Positions 52,494 to 61,354 of a stretch of DNA of 64,000 nt are shown here, one piece after another. Origin of the DNA: Burkholderia anthina (GTDB lineage Bacteria > Pseudomonadota > Gammaproteobacteria > Burkholderiales > Burkholderiaceae); assembly GCF_001547525.1 (NCBI RefSeq), contig NZ_CM003769.1, positions 248,001-312,000 of the forward strand, read 5' to 3'. A program made the translations under genes and the position numbers. The notes below the pieces were generated by a model that did no database searches, was not told the DNA's origin, and worked only from the letters and a program-made list of their open reading frames with translations. Every line of letters begins with the position of its first letter. The stretch's first letter is position 1.

Positions 52494-53258
52494 TCAGATC
52501 TGTTGCTGCCCGCCATCGACGAACAATTCGATGCCGTTCACGAAGCTCGCATCGTCTGAAGCGAGGAACAGCGCCGCGCTCGCGATCTCGGCGGGCTCGC
52601 CGAGGCGTCCCATCGGAATCTGGGCCGCCAGATAATCGGCCAACCCCTGACGCTGAGCCGCATCGTCACCGGCAAGATCAAGCAGGCCGGGCGTGCGGGT
52701 CGCGCCGGGGCTGATCGTGTTCACACGAATGCGGCGCTCCTTGAGGTCGAGAATCCAGCTGCGCGCAAACGCGCGCACCGCCGCCTTCGAAGCCGAATAC
52801 ACGCTGAACGCAGCGGTACCCGCGCTGCCCGCCGTCGAGCCGGTCAGAATCACCGATGCACCCTCGGCAAGCAGCGGCAGCGCCTTCTGCACGGTGAACA
52901 GCACGCCCTTTACGTTGCGATCGAACGTTTCGTCGTAATGCGCCTCGGTGATGCTGCCGAGCGGCAGCATCGAACCGCCGCCGGCGTTCACGAACAGCAC
53001 GTCCAGGCGCCCGTGCTCTTCCTTGATTTGCGCATACAGCGCGTCGAGTTCATCAAGCTTCGTGGAATCGGAACGCACGCCGGTCGCGTGGCCGCCGGCT
53101 GCGCGAATCCCTTCCACGGCGGCATCGAGTTCGGCCTGGCGGCGGCCCGTGAGATAGACGTGCGCGCCGTCAGCCGCGAAGCGCTGGGCGGTGGCGAGGC
53201 CGATGCCGCTGGTGGCGCCGGTGACGAGTGCGATCTTGTTGTCGAGCTTGCGTGCCAT
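52494..53258 (-). CDS. short-chain dehydrogenase/reductase
   Basis: 254 aa from the ATG at 53258. Classical [11 protein letters not shown] (14-21), [11 protein letters not shown], catalytic Ser in ILTGSTAGS and YSASK. NADPH preference is suggested by Arg residues after the second strand (TGRRQAEL). Divergent from a LysR gene with 136 bp between, so probably its target. Substrate not assignable. Confidence 0.88.
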   Translation of the reverse strand: MARKLDNKIALVTGATSGIGLATAQRFAADGAHVYLTGRRQAELDAAVEGIRAAGGHATGVRSDSTKLDELDALYAQIKEEHGRLDVLFVNAGGGSMLPLGSITEAHYDETFDRNVKGVLFTVQKALPLLAEGASVILTGSTAGSAGTAAFSVYSASKAAVRAFARSWILDLKERRIRVNTISPGATRTPGLLDLAGDDAAQRQGLADYLAAQIPMGRLGEPAEIASAALFLASDDASFVNGIELFVDGGQQQI

Positions 53259-53351
53259 GGTATTGCTCCTTTGGATCAGTGGTGTTTGCGTCAGGTGTCG
53301 CGTAGTGCGATGTGAGGAGAATATCGACGGCCTGATCTTTTCGAAATAGAA

Positions 53352-53382
53352 TTGATCGCAATCAAACGTTGCATAAATGCAA
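53352..53382. promoter_or_regulatory. candidate LysR operator: two adjacent dyads
   Basis: TTGATCGCAATCAA (53352-53365; arms TTGAT/ATCAA) and TTGCATAAATGCAA (53369-53382; arms TTGCAT/ATGCAA) are 17 bp apart centre to centre. The second ends 12 bp before the LysR ATG and overlaps its ribosome site, which suits autorepression; the first would serve the divergent SDR gene. Confidence 0.45.
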
Positions 53383-53394
53383 GGATGAGGCGCA

Positions 53395-54312
53395 ATGGCG
53401 TACCTACCCGACTTCGAAGGGCTCGCGATGTTCGCGAAGGTGGCCGAGCACGGGTCGTTTGCGGCCGCGGCGCGCGCGACCGGGGTGTCGGTCGCCACCG
53501 TCTCGCGCGGCGTGGCCCGCCTGGAGGAACGGCTCGGCGCGCGGTTGTTCAATCGGACGTCGCGCCAGCTCTCGCTGACCGAGTTCGGCCGGACGATCAG
53601 CGAGAAAGCCGGCGAGATCTATCGCCAGGCCGAGGAGGCGGAAAGCTCGGCGCGCGAGATGTCGGTGCAGCCCCGCGGGCTGGTGCGCCTGACCGTGCCG
53701 ATGTCGTTCGGGCTGCGCTGGGTCGCGCCATTGCTGCCGGGCTTCTTTCGCGCGTATCCGGAAGTGTCGATCGACCTGCATTTATCGGATGCGTCGGTCG
53801 ATCTGATCGCCGATGGATTCGACGCCGCATTGCGTATCGCCGCGCTGCCGGATTCGTCGCTGGTCGCGCGGCGGTTGTGCGCAGTCACGCAATTCGTGGT
53901 GGCGTCGCCGGAATATTTGCGTCGCGAAGGAAAACCCATGCATCCGCGCGAACTCGCGGATCGCCCCTGCCTCTCGTACGCCTATCGCGCGCGTAGTGCC
54001 GTCTGGCGTTTCACGAACGACGCGGGCGACGAGGAGTCGGTCATGCCGACGGGCCCGCTACGCGTCACCAACGCCGATGCGCTGTTGCCGACGCTGCTCG
54101 ATGGTCTCGCGATCGCCGAGCTGCCGGAGTTCATCGCCTACGACTATCTGGCCGATGGCCGTCTCGAAGCCATTCTCACCGACTGGTCGCTGACGAAGGG
54201 TGGGCTTTATTTCGTTACGCCGTCGGCACGGGCGCGCCCCGCGAAGGTGACGGCATTGTCCGACTACTTCGCCGAACATCTGGGCAATCCAGTCTGGCGA
54301 TGGCCAACGTGA
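53395..54312 (+). CDS. LysR-family regulator
   Basis: 305 aa, ATG at 53395 behind [33 protein letters not shown] and [20 protein letters not shown]. The substrate domain contains [20 protein letters not shown] and [18 protein letters not shown], the CrgA-like branch. Divergent from the SDR gene it probably regulates. A degraded cysteine-synthase remnant lies just downstream. Confidence 0.9.
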   Translation: MAYLPDFEGLAMFAKVAEHGSFAAAARATGVSVATVSRGVARLEERLGARLFNRTSRQLSLTEFGRTISEKAGEIYRQAEEAESSAREMSVQPRGLVRLTVPMSFGLRWVAPLLPGFFRAYPEVSIDLHLSDASVDLIADGFDAALRIAALPDSSLVARRLCAVTQFVVASPEYLRREGKPMHPRELADRPCLSYAYRARSAVWRFTNDAGDEESVMPTGPLRVTNADALLPTLLDGLAIAELPEFIAYDYLADGRLEAILTDWSLTKGGLYFVTPSARARPAKVTALSDYFAEHLGNPVWRWPT

Positions 54313-54399
54313 CGCGCGCGGAAAACGCTGGGGATACCTGATCTTCAAGGACTTGATCAGGTTCGACTGATCGACCTCTACGGCCCCCAGAGAAGGCCG

Positions 54400-54523
54400 T
54401 CGGCCGACCGTCTGCGCGAACGACTTCAGATACTTCACGCCCGTGTCGCACATGATCGCGACGACGTGGCGTCCGGGCCGAGGCGTTCGGCGAACCGCAA
54501 CCCCGCCCGTCTCGCCGGCCATC
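54400..54523 (-). pseudogene. C-terminal remnant of a PLP-dependent cysteine synthase, frameshifted
   Basis: On the minus strand one frame reads RHVVAIMCDTGVKYLKSF, the well-conserved C-terminal strand and helix of CysK/CysM-type cysteine synthases. A neighbouring frame just upstream reads GLRFAERLGPDAT, which is the segment that normally precedes it, so a frameshift separates them. No N-terminal part exists: the remnant abuts the end of the NmrA-type gene at 54531. It looks like debris from a deletion or rearrangement. Identification rests on a short stretch. Confidence 0.5.
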
Positions 54524-54530
54524 CGATGCG

Positions 54531-55397
54531 TCAGACCGTACGCGACACCAGTTCGCCCAGCACCGTGTCCAGCGCGACGCGGCCACGCAGGATTTCGTCA
54601 GGATCACTTTCGAAATCGATCCAGCCTTCGTTGAAACCGTCCAGCATGCGCATGCGCGGGAGCGGATGCTTCATGCCCTGCGCGCGAAACAGCGCTTCCC
54701 ACGTTCGCCTGTCGACGGCTTCCGCGCGCATCTGCCGGCCCAGAACGCGAGCGAAGGCCTGTGCAAGATCGTCGGGACTCACCCGGCGCGGCCCTTCGAG
54801 CTCGACGACACGCACACCGCTCCACGTCTGCTGGAGCAGTTCCGCCGCCACGCGGCCGACGTCCGCGGTGGCCACCATCGGCACGGGCTTGTCGAGCGGC
54901 TGCAGGTAACTGGCGACGACGCCATCGTCGCGCGCGGACGCGACATCCCACGCGGCGTTCTCCATGAACCAGCCGGGCCGCAGGAACGTCACCGGCATCG
55001 GCAGCTCGCGCAGCGTCTGCTCCATCAGCGTGAGTTGCGTGAGCAGATTGGTCTCGTGTGCCTGCGCGCCGATCGTCGACAGGCATACGACCTTTTCGGG
55101 GCTCGCCTTCAGCAGCGCGGCGGACACGGCCTCGATCACCTTCCGCGCTTCGGGAAACCCGGGCGCCGGATCGAACACCGGCGGCAGCAGGATGAAAACG
55201 CCCGTCGCGCCGGCGAACGCGGCGGCGAGCGACGAAGCGTCTTCCATGAAAGCGGTCGCCATCTCGCACCCGCGCGCCGCCCACGCCGCGGCCCGCGTCG
55301 CATCGCGCACGACCGCGCGCACGGGCCGACCCGAGGCCAGCAGCTCACGGGCCAGCGCGCCGCCGACCTTGCCGGTGATTCCAGTGATTGCATACAT
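54531..55397 (-). CDS. NmrA-like NAD(P)-binding protein
   Basis: 288 aa from the ATG at 55397 with GGAGAA upstream. It starts MYAITGITGKVGGALARELL, an atypical-SDR glycine motif (TGITGKVG), followed by VRAVVRDATRAAAWAARGCE, VFILLPPVFDPAPGF and VTFLRPGWFMENAAW. NmrA-like proteins bind NAD(P) and act as redox sensors or quinone-type reductases; they lack the Tyr-Lys pair of true SDRs. A LysR gene is divergent from it (start 55607). Confidence 0.82.
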   Translation of the reverse strand: MYAITGITGKVGGALARELLASGRPVRAVVRDATRAAAWAARGCEMATAFMEDASSLAAAFAGATGVFILLPPVFDPAPGFPEARKVIEAVSAALLKASPEKVVCLSTIGAQAHETNLLTQLTLMEQTLRELPMPVTFLRPGWFMENAAWDVASARDDGVVASYLQPLDKPVPMVATADVGRVAAELLQQTWSGVRVVELEGPRRVSPDDLAQAFARVLGRQMRAEAVDRRTWEALFRAQGMKHPLPRMRMLDGFNEGWIDFESDPDEILRGRVALDTVLGELVSRTV

Positions 55398-55606
55398 TGC
55401 TCGTTCTCCATGTGTGAATGCGTGGGTCGCATTGTGGACAAACACAGAACGAAACAAAACGACATGGATGGCATCAGATTAGTGACAACGCGTCATCAAT
55501 TCGGCATGATCGATGCGCACGCCCGGCAATGGGCATCATGCGGCGTGGGCGTGCCGGCCTTCCGGGGGGCGCTCGCGATCCGCCAACCGTATTCATTCGA
55601 GCAACC

Positions 55607-56539
55607 ATGAGATCCAGTAGCGAGAAACTGTCCGGCGGCATCAGCGTGTTCGCCGCCGTGGTCGACGCCGGGACGTTCGCGGCCGCCGCCGACGTGATCG
55701 GCATGACGCCGCCGGGCGTCAGTCGAGCGATTGCGCGGCTGGAAAGAAAGCTGAACATCCGGCTGTTCAACCGCACGACGCGGTCGGTGTCGCTGACCGA
55801 AGAGGGCCGCCGCTTTTACGAGCAGGTCATGCCCCATCTCGCCGGGCTGGAGGAAGCAGCCGCCGCAGCCGCGGGTGGCGCCGCCGCGGTGCGCGGCAAG
55901 CTGCGCATCAATCTGGATCCCGTCGTCTATCGCGCCATTCTCGGGCAACGGCTCGATGCGTTCATGGACGCCCATCCCGAACTCGAAATCGAGCTCATCG
56001 CGCGAGACAGCCTGGGCGACCTCGTGACGGACGGCTTCGACCTCGCCGTACGATTCGGCGAACCGCGGGCCTCCAGCCTGATCGCGAGAAAGCTGCTCGA
56101 TACCGGCGTCGTGACGGTCGCGGCGCCCTCGTACATCGCGCGCCGGGGCCGGCCGGAAAAACCCGAGGACCTCGAAAACCGCAACCACCGCTGCCTCGAA
56201 TTCCGCAACCCGGAGACAGGCAAGCCGTTCGCGTGGGAATTCCATCGCAAGCGCAAACGCATCGTGGTCGACACCCGCGGGCGCCTCACGGTCAACGATC
56301 CAGGCGCCCTGCTCAACGCATGCGTCGCCGGTTCCGGCATCGCGCAGATGCTGCTGCTCGGTGCCGAGCCGCTGATCGCCGACGGCCGGTTGATCAATCT
56401 CTTTCCCGAATGGGCGGACGAGCGGTATCCGTTATACGCGTACTACCCGTCCCGGCATCACGTGCCGGCCAAGACCCGCGCGTTCCTGGATTTTCTGGTC
56501 GAACTGTCGGGCATGCACGGGGGCGTCGGCACGCGCTAG
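55607..56539 (+). CDS. LysR-family regulator
   Basis: 310 aa from the ATG at 55607 (MRSSSEKLSGGISVFAAVVD); upstream in-frame sequence is not conserved-looking. HTH: AGTFAAAADVIGMTPPGVSR. The substrate domain has KLRINLDPVVYRAILGQRLD, and DGFDLAVRFGEPRASSLIAR as in the CrgA branch. Divergent from the NmrA gene with a 209-bp spacer. Confidence 0.87.
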   Translation: MRSSSEKLSGGISVFAAVVDAGTFAAAADVIGMTPPGVSRAIARLERKLNIRLFNRTTRSVSLTEEGRRFYEQVMPHLAGLEEAAAAAAGGAAAVRGKLRINLDPVVYRAILGQRLDAFMDAHPELEIELIARDSLGDLVTDGFDLAVRFGEPRASSLIARKLLDTGVVTVAAPSYIARRGRPEKPEDLENRNHRCLEFRNPETGKPFAWEFHRKRKRIVVDTRGRLTVNDPGALLNACVAGSGIAQMLLLGAEPLIADGRLINLFPEWADERYPLYAYYPSRHHVPAKTRAFLDFLVELSGMHGGVGTR

Positions 56540-56589
56540 TGCTCCGGCGCCGGCTCGCGAGCGCGCGGCGGCCCGCCGGCGAGCGCCAG

Positions 56590-57327
56590 CTACACTGTCT
56601 GCGCGAGGGCAGGATCGATCTCGCGCGCGGTCAGTCCGAATCTCGCCATGCGGGCGCGATGGTCCGGCGAGCCGAGATAGGCGCGAAGTTGCCGATCGCA
56701 CACGTCGAGAAGACGCCGGTTTTCCCGGTTGAATGAAAACGCGCCGAGCGCAGGCGCTCGCCGTGCGCCGTTGACGCCCGGCTCGTGCGCGACGGCCTCG
56801 ATCATCGCGCTGCCTATGCGGCTCGCAACGATTCGATTCCCCAACGCCGTGCTCGCATAGGCGTCGATCACGCCGGAGAGAACGGCCGCGATCGCGTCGG
56901 CTTGCTGTTCGAACACGACGATTTGCCGCCGACTCACGCCTGACGCCATCGCGGAATCCTGCTGGACCTGTCCGGCAATGATGCCGAGGCGCGCATCGGG
57001 ACGTTCGGCGATCGACGCATAGCTCGTCAGCGCTTTCGGGTTGCCGGGACGCACCAGAAAGCCGTCCTCGATGCCCCACACCGGCACGCTGAACGCGACG
57101 GTATCGGCGCGCTGCGGCGTCACGAACAGCGGCACGTTCATGTCCCAGTGACCCGATGCGACGCCGGGTAGCAATTCGCTGAACGTCGTCGGGCAATACT
57201 CGATCCGGGTAACGCCGATCTGTCGCAGGATCGTCGCCGCGAGCTCCAGATCGGCACCCATGGCGGTGCCGTCCGCTTCGGTCCAGCCGAACGGCGGTTC
57301 CTCGATGTACGCAATGGTTACCTTCAT
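56590..57327 (-). CDS. SBP family 3-like protein lacking a signal peptide
   Basis: 245 aa starting MKVTIAYIEEPPFGWTEADG at 57327. Type-3 periplasmic-binding fold: GADLELAATILRQIGV, DMNVPLFVTPQRADTVAFSV, GIIAGQVQQDSAMAS and ALGAFSFNRENRRLLDVCDR. No hydrophobic leader or lipobox is present and no in-frame upstream start supplies one, so the protein is either cytosolic or misses its leader. It follows the ABC transporter ATPase gene on the same strand by 159 bp. That transporter has no other binding protein in view, so a link is tempting but unproven; SBPs of nitrate/taurine-type transporters belong to a different family. Confidence 0.7.
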   Translation of the reverse strand: MKVTIAYIEEPPFGWTEADGTAMGADLELAATILRQIGVTRIEYCPTTFSELLPGVASGHWDMNVPLFVTPQRADTVAFSVPVWGIEDGFLVRPGNPKALTSYASIAERPDARLGIIAGQVQQDSAMASGVSRRQIVVFEQQADAIAAVLSGVIDAYASTALGNRIVASRIGSAMIEAVAHEPGVNGARRAPALGAFSFNRENRRLLDVCDRQLRAYLGSPDHRARMARFGLTAREIDPALAQTV

Positions 57328-57486
57328 CGCATTGTCCTGCAGGCCGAAGAATCGATCAGGAGTTCATCAGCTTACCGTGGGAAGTCGAGATCCACGAAGA
57401 GCGGACAAAATTAATTCGGGTGTAAGCAAATTGACGACATTATTTTGGCGAGACCGTCAGGCGTTCCAGAATGAACTGGCTCCACG

Positions 57487-58398
57487 CTATTCGACGTTGT
57501 CCGCCACGTCCGTCATCCGGATCATGTGCGGCTTGATGCCGTCGTCTTCGGCCGTCGCGGCCTCCTTCGGATGAATCAGCGCTTCGAGCCGCGCCTTCGT
57601 CGCGATGAACTCGGGCGTATTGACCTGCGAGTAATCGCGCGGCCGCGGCACCGGCACCTCGATCAGTTCCTGCACGCCGCCGGGGTTCGCCTTCAGCACC
57701 AGGATCCGGTCGGCCAGAAAGATCGCCTCGTCGAGGTCGTGCGTGATGAACAGGATCGTCACGTCGATGTTGCGCCAGATGTCGAGCAGGTGCGTCTGCA
57801 TCCTCGCCCGCGTCTGGGCGTCCAGCGCGCCGAACGGTTCGTCCATCAGCAGGATGCGCGGACGGTTCGCGAGCGCACGGGCGATCGCCACGCGCTGCTT
57901 CATCCCGCCCGACAACTGGTGCGGATACACGTCCGCAAAACGCGTCAGCCCGACGAGATCGAGCCACTGCAGCGCCTCGCGCTCGGCCACGCCGCTACTG
58001 CTGCCGTTCATTCGCAGACCGAACATCACGTTCTTCTTGACCGTGAGCCACGGAAACAGCGTATAGCCCTGGAACACCATCCCGCGATCGGCGCCCGGCC
58101 CGTCCACCGGTTTGCCGTCCAGCAGCACGTCGCCGCTCGTCTGCGCGTCGAGCCCGGCGAGGATCCGGATCAACGTCGATTTGCCGCAGCCGGACGGGCC
58201 GATCACGCACACGAACTCGCGCCGGTGCGTGCGGAAACTGATGTCGTCGAGCGCGACACACTCGCCCTGCGGTGTCGTGAAACGCTTGCCGACGTGCCGC
58301 ACGTCGAGTATCACGTCGCGGGCCTTCAGTCGCGCGAAGCGCTCGCGCACCGCGTCGGATTGAATCAGGTAATCGGGGACGGCTTGCGGGTTCTGCAT
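57487..58398 (-). CDS. ABC transporter ATPase, nitrate/taurine/SsuB-like, urea-carboxylase-associated
   Basis: 303 aa, [20 protein letters not shown] start at 58398. Complete ABC motifs: Walker [11 protein letters not shown]-loop GYTLFPW, signature [14 protein letters not shown], Walker B RILLMDEP and switch His in [15 protein letters not shown]. About 30 extra residues at the N-terminus and a 40-residue C-terminal extension. Paired with the permease gene 45 bp upstream; together they would import the substrate of the carboxylase/hydrolase encoded earlier in the operon. Confidence 0.92.
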   Translation of the reverse strand: MQNPQAVPDYLIQSDAVRERFARLKARDVILDVRHVGKRFTTPQGECVALDDISFRTHRREFVCVIGPSGCGKSTLIRILAGLDAQTSGDVLLDGKPVDGPGADRGMVFQGYTLFPWLTVKKNVMFGLRMNGSSSGVAEREALQWLDLVGLTRFADVYPHQLSGGMKQRVAIARALANRPRILLMDEPFGALDAQTRARMQTHLLDIWRNIDVTILFITHDLDEAIFLADRILVLKANPGGVQELIEVPVPRPRDYSQVNTPEFIATKARLEALIHPKEAATAEDDGIKPHMIRMTDVADNVE

Positions 58399-58443
58399 GA
58401 TGCCCTCTGCTGAAATCGGTCGATGGATACGTGCGGGCGGCGC

Positions 58444-59418
58444 TCACGCTTTCAGCGTGCGGTCCCACGGAAAGAGCCGGCGGCCGAGCAGCGCGAGCAC
58501 GATATCGGTGCCGAGGCCGATGATCCCGATCATCAGGATCGCCGCATACACGTTGTCGAAATGCTGGTAGCGCGCCTGCTGGCTGATGTACCACGTGATG
58601 CCCGAACTCGTGCCGACGAGCTCGGCGACGATCAGGTAAGTCCACGCCCAGCCGAGCAGGATCCGCTGATCGCGATACAGGTCGGGCAGCACGCCCGGAA
58701 TCACGACGTGCGTCAGCAGCTTCAGTTTCTTCGTGCCGAGCGTCATCGCGGCCTCGAACAGCCCGTATTCGAGCTTGCGCGTGGTGTTCGCGACGATCAG
58801 CACCTGCTGGAACAGCGTGCCGATCACGATGATCGCGATCTTCGGCGCGTCGTAGATGCCCAGGATCGCGACCATCAGCGCGCCGAACGCGGGCGCCGGC
58901 AGATAGCGGAAGAACTCCAGGAACGGCTCCTGCAGCCGCGCGAGCGCACTGAAGGTGCCGCAGACGATGCCGAGCGGCACGCCGATCGCCGACGAAATCA
59001 CGAAGCCCCAGAAGATGATGCGGATGCTGTGCCACAGGCTTTCGTGCAGCCACACGCCGTCGCGCGACGCGGGCGGTGTCGTGAACGCCGTGTAGAACGC
59101 GCGCAATACCTGGTGCGGCGCCGGCAGGTAGACCGGATTCGCGCGCTCGCCCTCGGGCACGGCTGCGTGCGCCGCACGCGCATGCGCGAGCTCGTCGTCG
59201 AACACTTCGCGATCGATCTGCATGCCGGCCTGGAAATAGTCGACGCTGCCCGGATTCGTGATGCGAATTTGCGGATGCCAGACGAACGGGACATAGCTGA
59301 TCAGGCACCAGACGGCGAACGGCAGCAGGAAGGACGCCAGCCCGAGCGTCCATTTGCCGCGCGTCGTCAGCTCGCGCCGCACGGCGAGCCAGCCGGTCGT
59401 GTTGCGGGTCGTTGTCAT
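58444..59418 (-). CDS. ABC transporter permease, nitrate/taurine-like, with large periplasmic insert
   Basis: 324 aa from the ATG at 59418 (MTTTRNTTGWLAVRRELTTR). First helix LGLASFLLPFAVWCLISYV, then a roughly 85-residue periplasmic loop (QAGMQIDREVFDDELAHAR region) before the BPD_transp_1 domain, whose EAA-like loop reads EAAMTLGTKKLKLLTHVVIP. The extra loop is typical of permeases next to urea-carboxylase genes. A 64-bp gap follows the allophanate hydrolase gene. Confidence 0.88.
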   Translation of the reverse strand: MTTTRNTTGWLAVRRELTTRGKWTLGLASFLLPFAVWCLISYVPFVWHPQIRITNPGSVDYFQAGMQIDREVFDDELAHARAAHAAVPEGERANPVYLPAPHQVLRAFYTAFTTPPASRDGVWLHESLWHSIRIIFWGFVISSAIGVPLGIVCGTFSALARLQEPFLEFFRYLPAPAFGALMVAILGIYDAPKIAIIVIGTLFQQVLIVANTTRKLEYGLFEAAMTLGTKKLKLLTHVVIPGVLPDLYRDQRILLGWAWTYLIVAELVGTSSGITWYISQQARYQHFDNVYAAILMIGIIGLGTDIVLALLGRRLFPWDRTLKA

Positions 59419-59482
59419 CGGAATCTCCGTATCGTTTCGGGTGCCGGTCGCGCGAATGCCGCGGCATCGCGCGACCGTGCGG

Positions 59483-61354
59483 TCATTGCCGTGCGTCGCT
59501 CGCGGCCTGCGCGCGGTACGCCCGCCAGCCGCCGAACCGCGTGATGTCCTGCGCATCGTCGAGCGCCACGTGCTCGCACAGGAAGCCTTGCACGGGCGAA
59601 CCGTCGGCGAGCGTCAACGTGCCGATGCCGAGCGGCGCCGCAATACCGGCGACGAAGCTGCCGTACGCGTCGACCGGCATCTCCCAGATTTCGACCGCGA
59701 TCGGCGCGCCGCCGTCCCGCACGCGCACGAGCCCCGGCTTGGCGACGCCGCCGCTTGCATCGGCGGACAGCGCATAGAGACGATAGGCCGGCGCGGTCGT
59801 GGTCGCGCCGACGAAGCGCGCGCCGCGCTGCGTGAGCTGCCCGTTCAACGGTTCGCCGCGCAGATGCGCGCCGACGACGGTCACCCGCACGACACCCGCC
59901 GATGCGGCGCCCGGCGGCATCGCGGCCGCAGGCGGCCGTACGTCGCCGCCCGCCGCCACGCCGTCGCCCCATGCCTGCGCGAGATCGAGCAGCCGCGCAT
60001 CGTCGTGCGCGCGACCGACGAACGTGATGCCGAACGGCAAGCCCGCATGCGGCCCGGTCGCGCACGTGCCTGCCGGCACCGCGATCGCCGACAGGTCGAG
60101 CAGGTTCACGAAGTTCGTGTAATAGCCGAAGCGTGAATTGATCGCGATCGGATCGGCTTCGAGCGCATCGACGGTCGCGGTCGTCGCCGAGGTCGGCATC
60201 ACGATCGCGTCGAGGCCGTCCCACGCGCGGGCCGCATCGACGCGCAGCGCCGCAAGCCGGTCGAATGCGGCGAACGCATCGGCGGCGCTGAAGCGCGACG
60301 CGCCGCCGAGGATCTCGCGAATCACCGGATGCAGCGCATCGGGCTCGCGCGCGGCGAACGGGCCGATCGCGGCGAGCCGCTCGGCGACCCACGGGCCTTC
60401 GTACAGCAGCCGCGCGGCGGCCAGGAATGGGCCGAAGTCGATCTCGACGATCCGCGCGCCGGTCGCGCGCAGCCGTTCCAGCGCCGCACCCCATGCCGCG
60501 CGATACGATGCGTCGCCGAAGAATTCGAGCTGATCGGCACGTGGCGTACCGAAACGCAATTGCGCGAGCGGCCGCGCCGGCTGCGCGCGCAAGCCGTCCG
60601 CGCCCAGCAGCGGCTGCCAGGCGCGCCCGTAAGGATCGCCTTCCGTCACGCCATGCGCGGCGGCGAACACGGTGCGCGCGTCGTCCGCCAAGCGGGCGAA
60701 CACCGACACGCAATCGAGCGACCGGCAGGCCGGCACCACGCCGAGCGTGCTGAGCACGCCCCGGGTCGGCTTGAGCCCGACGAGCCCATGAAATGCGGCG
60801 GGTACGCGCCCGGAGCCCGCCGTGTCGGTGCCGAGCGAGAACGTCGCGACGCCGAGCGCGACGGCCACGGCCGAGCCGGAACTCGAGCCACCCGACGCGT
60901 AGCGCGGGTCGAGCGCATTGCGGCACGCGCCGTATGGCGAGCGCTGCCCCGAGAGCCCGGTCGCGAACTGGTCGAGATTCGTCTTGCCGACGGGAATCGC
61001 GCCGGCCGCGATCAGCCGCTCGACCACGGGCGCGCTGCGTTCGGGCGTATATGCGTAGGCGGGGCAGCCCGCCGTAGTCGGGATGCCGGCGACGTCGATG
61101 TTGTCCTTGACCGCGAACGGCACGCCGTAGAGCGGCAACGACGCGATGTCGCGCCCGGCCAGTGCGTCGGCATACGGCATCATCTCGTCGCGCGTCAGCG
61201 GCCGGATCCACGCATGGTGCGGGTCGCCCGCGTCGAAGTGCGCGGCGATCGCGTCGACGAGCGCATGCGGCGTCAGGCCGCCCGCCGCGTAGCGTGCGCG
61301 CAGCGCGGCAATCGAGTGCAGCCCGGGCAGGATCGAGCGTTCCGTCGTACTCAT
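59483..61354 (-). CDS. atzF: allophanate hydrolase
   Basis: 623 aa, ATG at 61354 overlapping the carboxylase stop (ATGA). N-terminal amidase-signature domain with the Ser-cisSer-Lys triad: Lys83 in AVKDNIDVAG, Ser157 in GGSSSGSAVAVA and Ser181 in DTAGSGR. The C-terminal 170 residues are the allophanate-specific domain (FLCEHVALDDAQDITRFGGW at the end). It cleaves allophanate to ammonia and carbon dioxide. Normal length; the order carboxylase then hydrolase is the usual one. Confidence 0.94.
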   Translation of the reverse strand: MSTTERSILPGLHSIAALRARYAAGGLTPHALVDAIAAHFDAGDPHHAWIRPLTRDEMMPYADALAGRDIASLPLYGVPFAVKDNIDVAGIPTTAGCPAYAYTPERSAPVVERLIAAGAIPVGKTNLDQFATGLSGQRSPYGACRNALDPRYASGGSSSGSAVAVALGVATFSLGTDTAGSGRVPAAFHGLVGLKPTRGVLSTLGVVPACRSLDCVSVFARLADDARTVFAAAHGVTEGDPYGRAWQPLLGADGLRAQPARPLAQLRFGTPRADQLEFFGDASYRAAWGAALERLRATGARIVEIDFGPFLAAARLLYEGPWVAERLAAIGPFAAREPDALHPVIREILGGASRFSAADAFAAFDRLAALRVDAARAWDGLDAIVMPTSATTATVDALEADPIAINSRFGYYTNFVNLLDLSAIAVPAGTCATGPHAGLPFGITFVGRAHDDARLLDLAQAWGDGVAAGGDVRPPAAAMPPGAASAGVVRVTVVGAHLRGEPLNGQLTQRGARFVGATTTAPAYRLYALSADASGGVAKPGLVRVRDGGAPIAVEIWEMPVDAYGSFVAGIAAPLGIGTLTLADGSPVQGFLCEHVALDDAQDITRFGGWRAYRAQAASDARQ

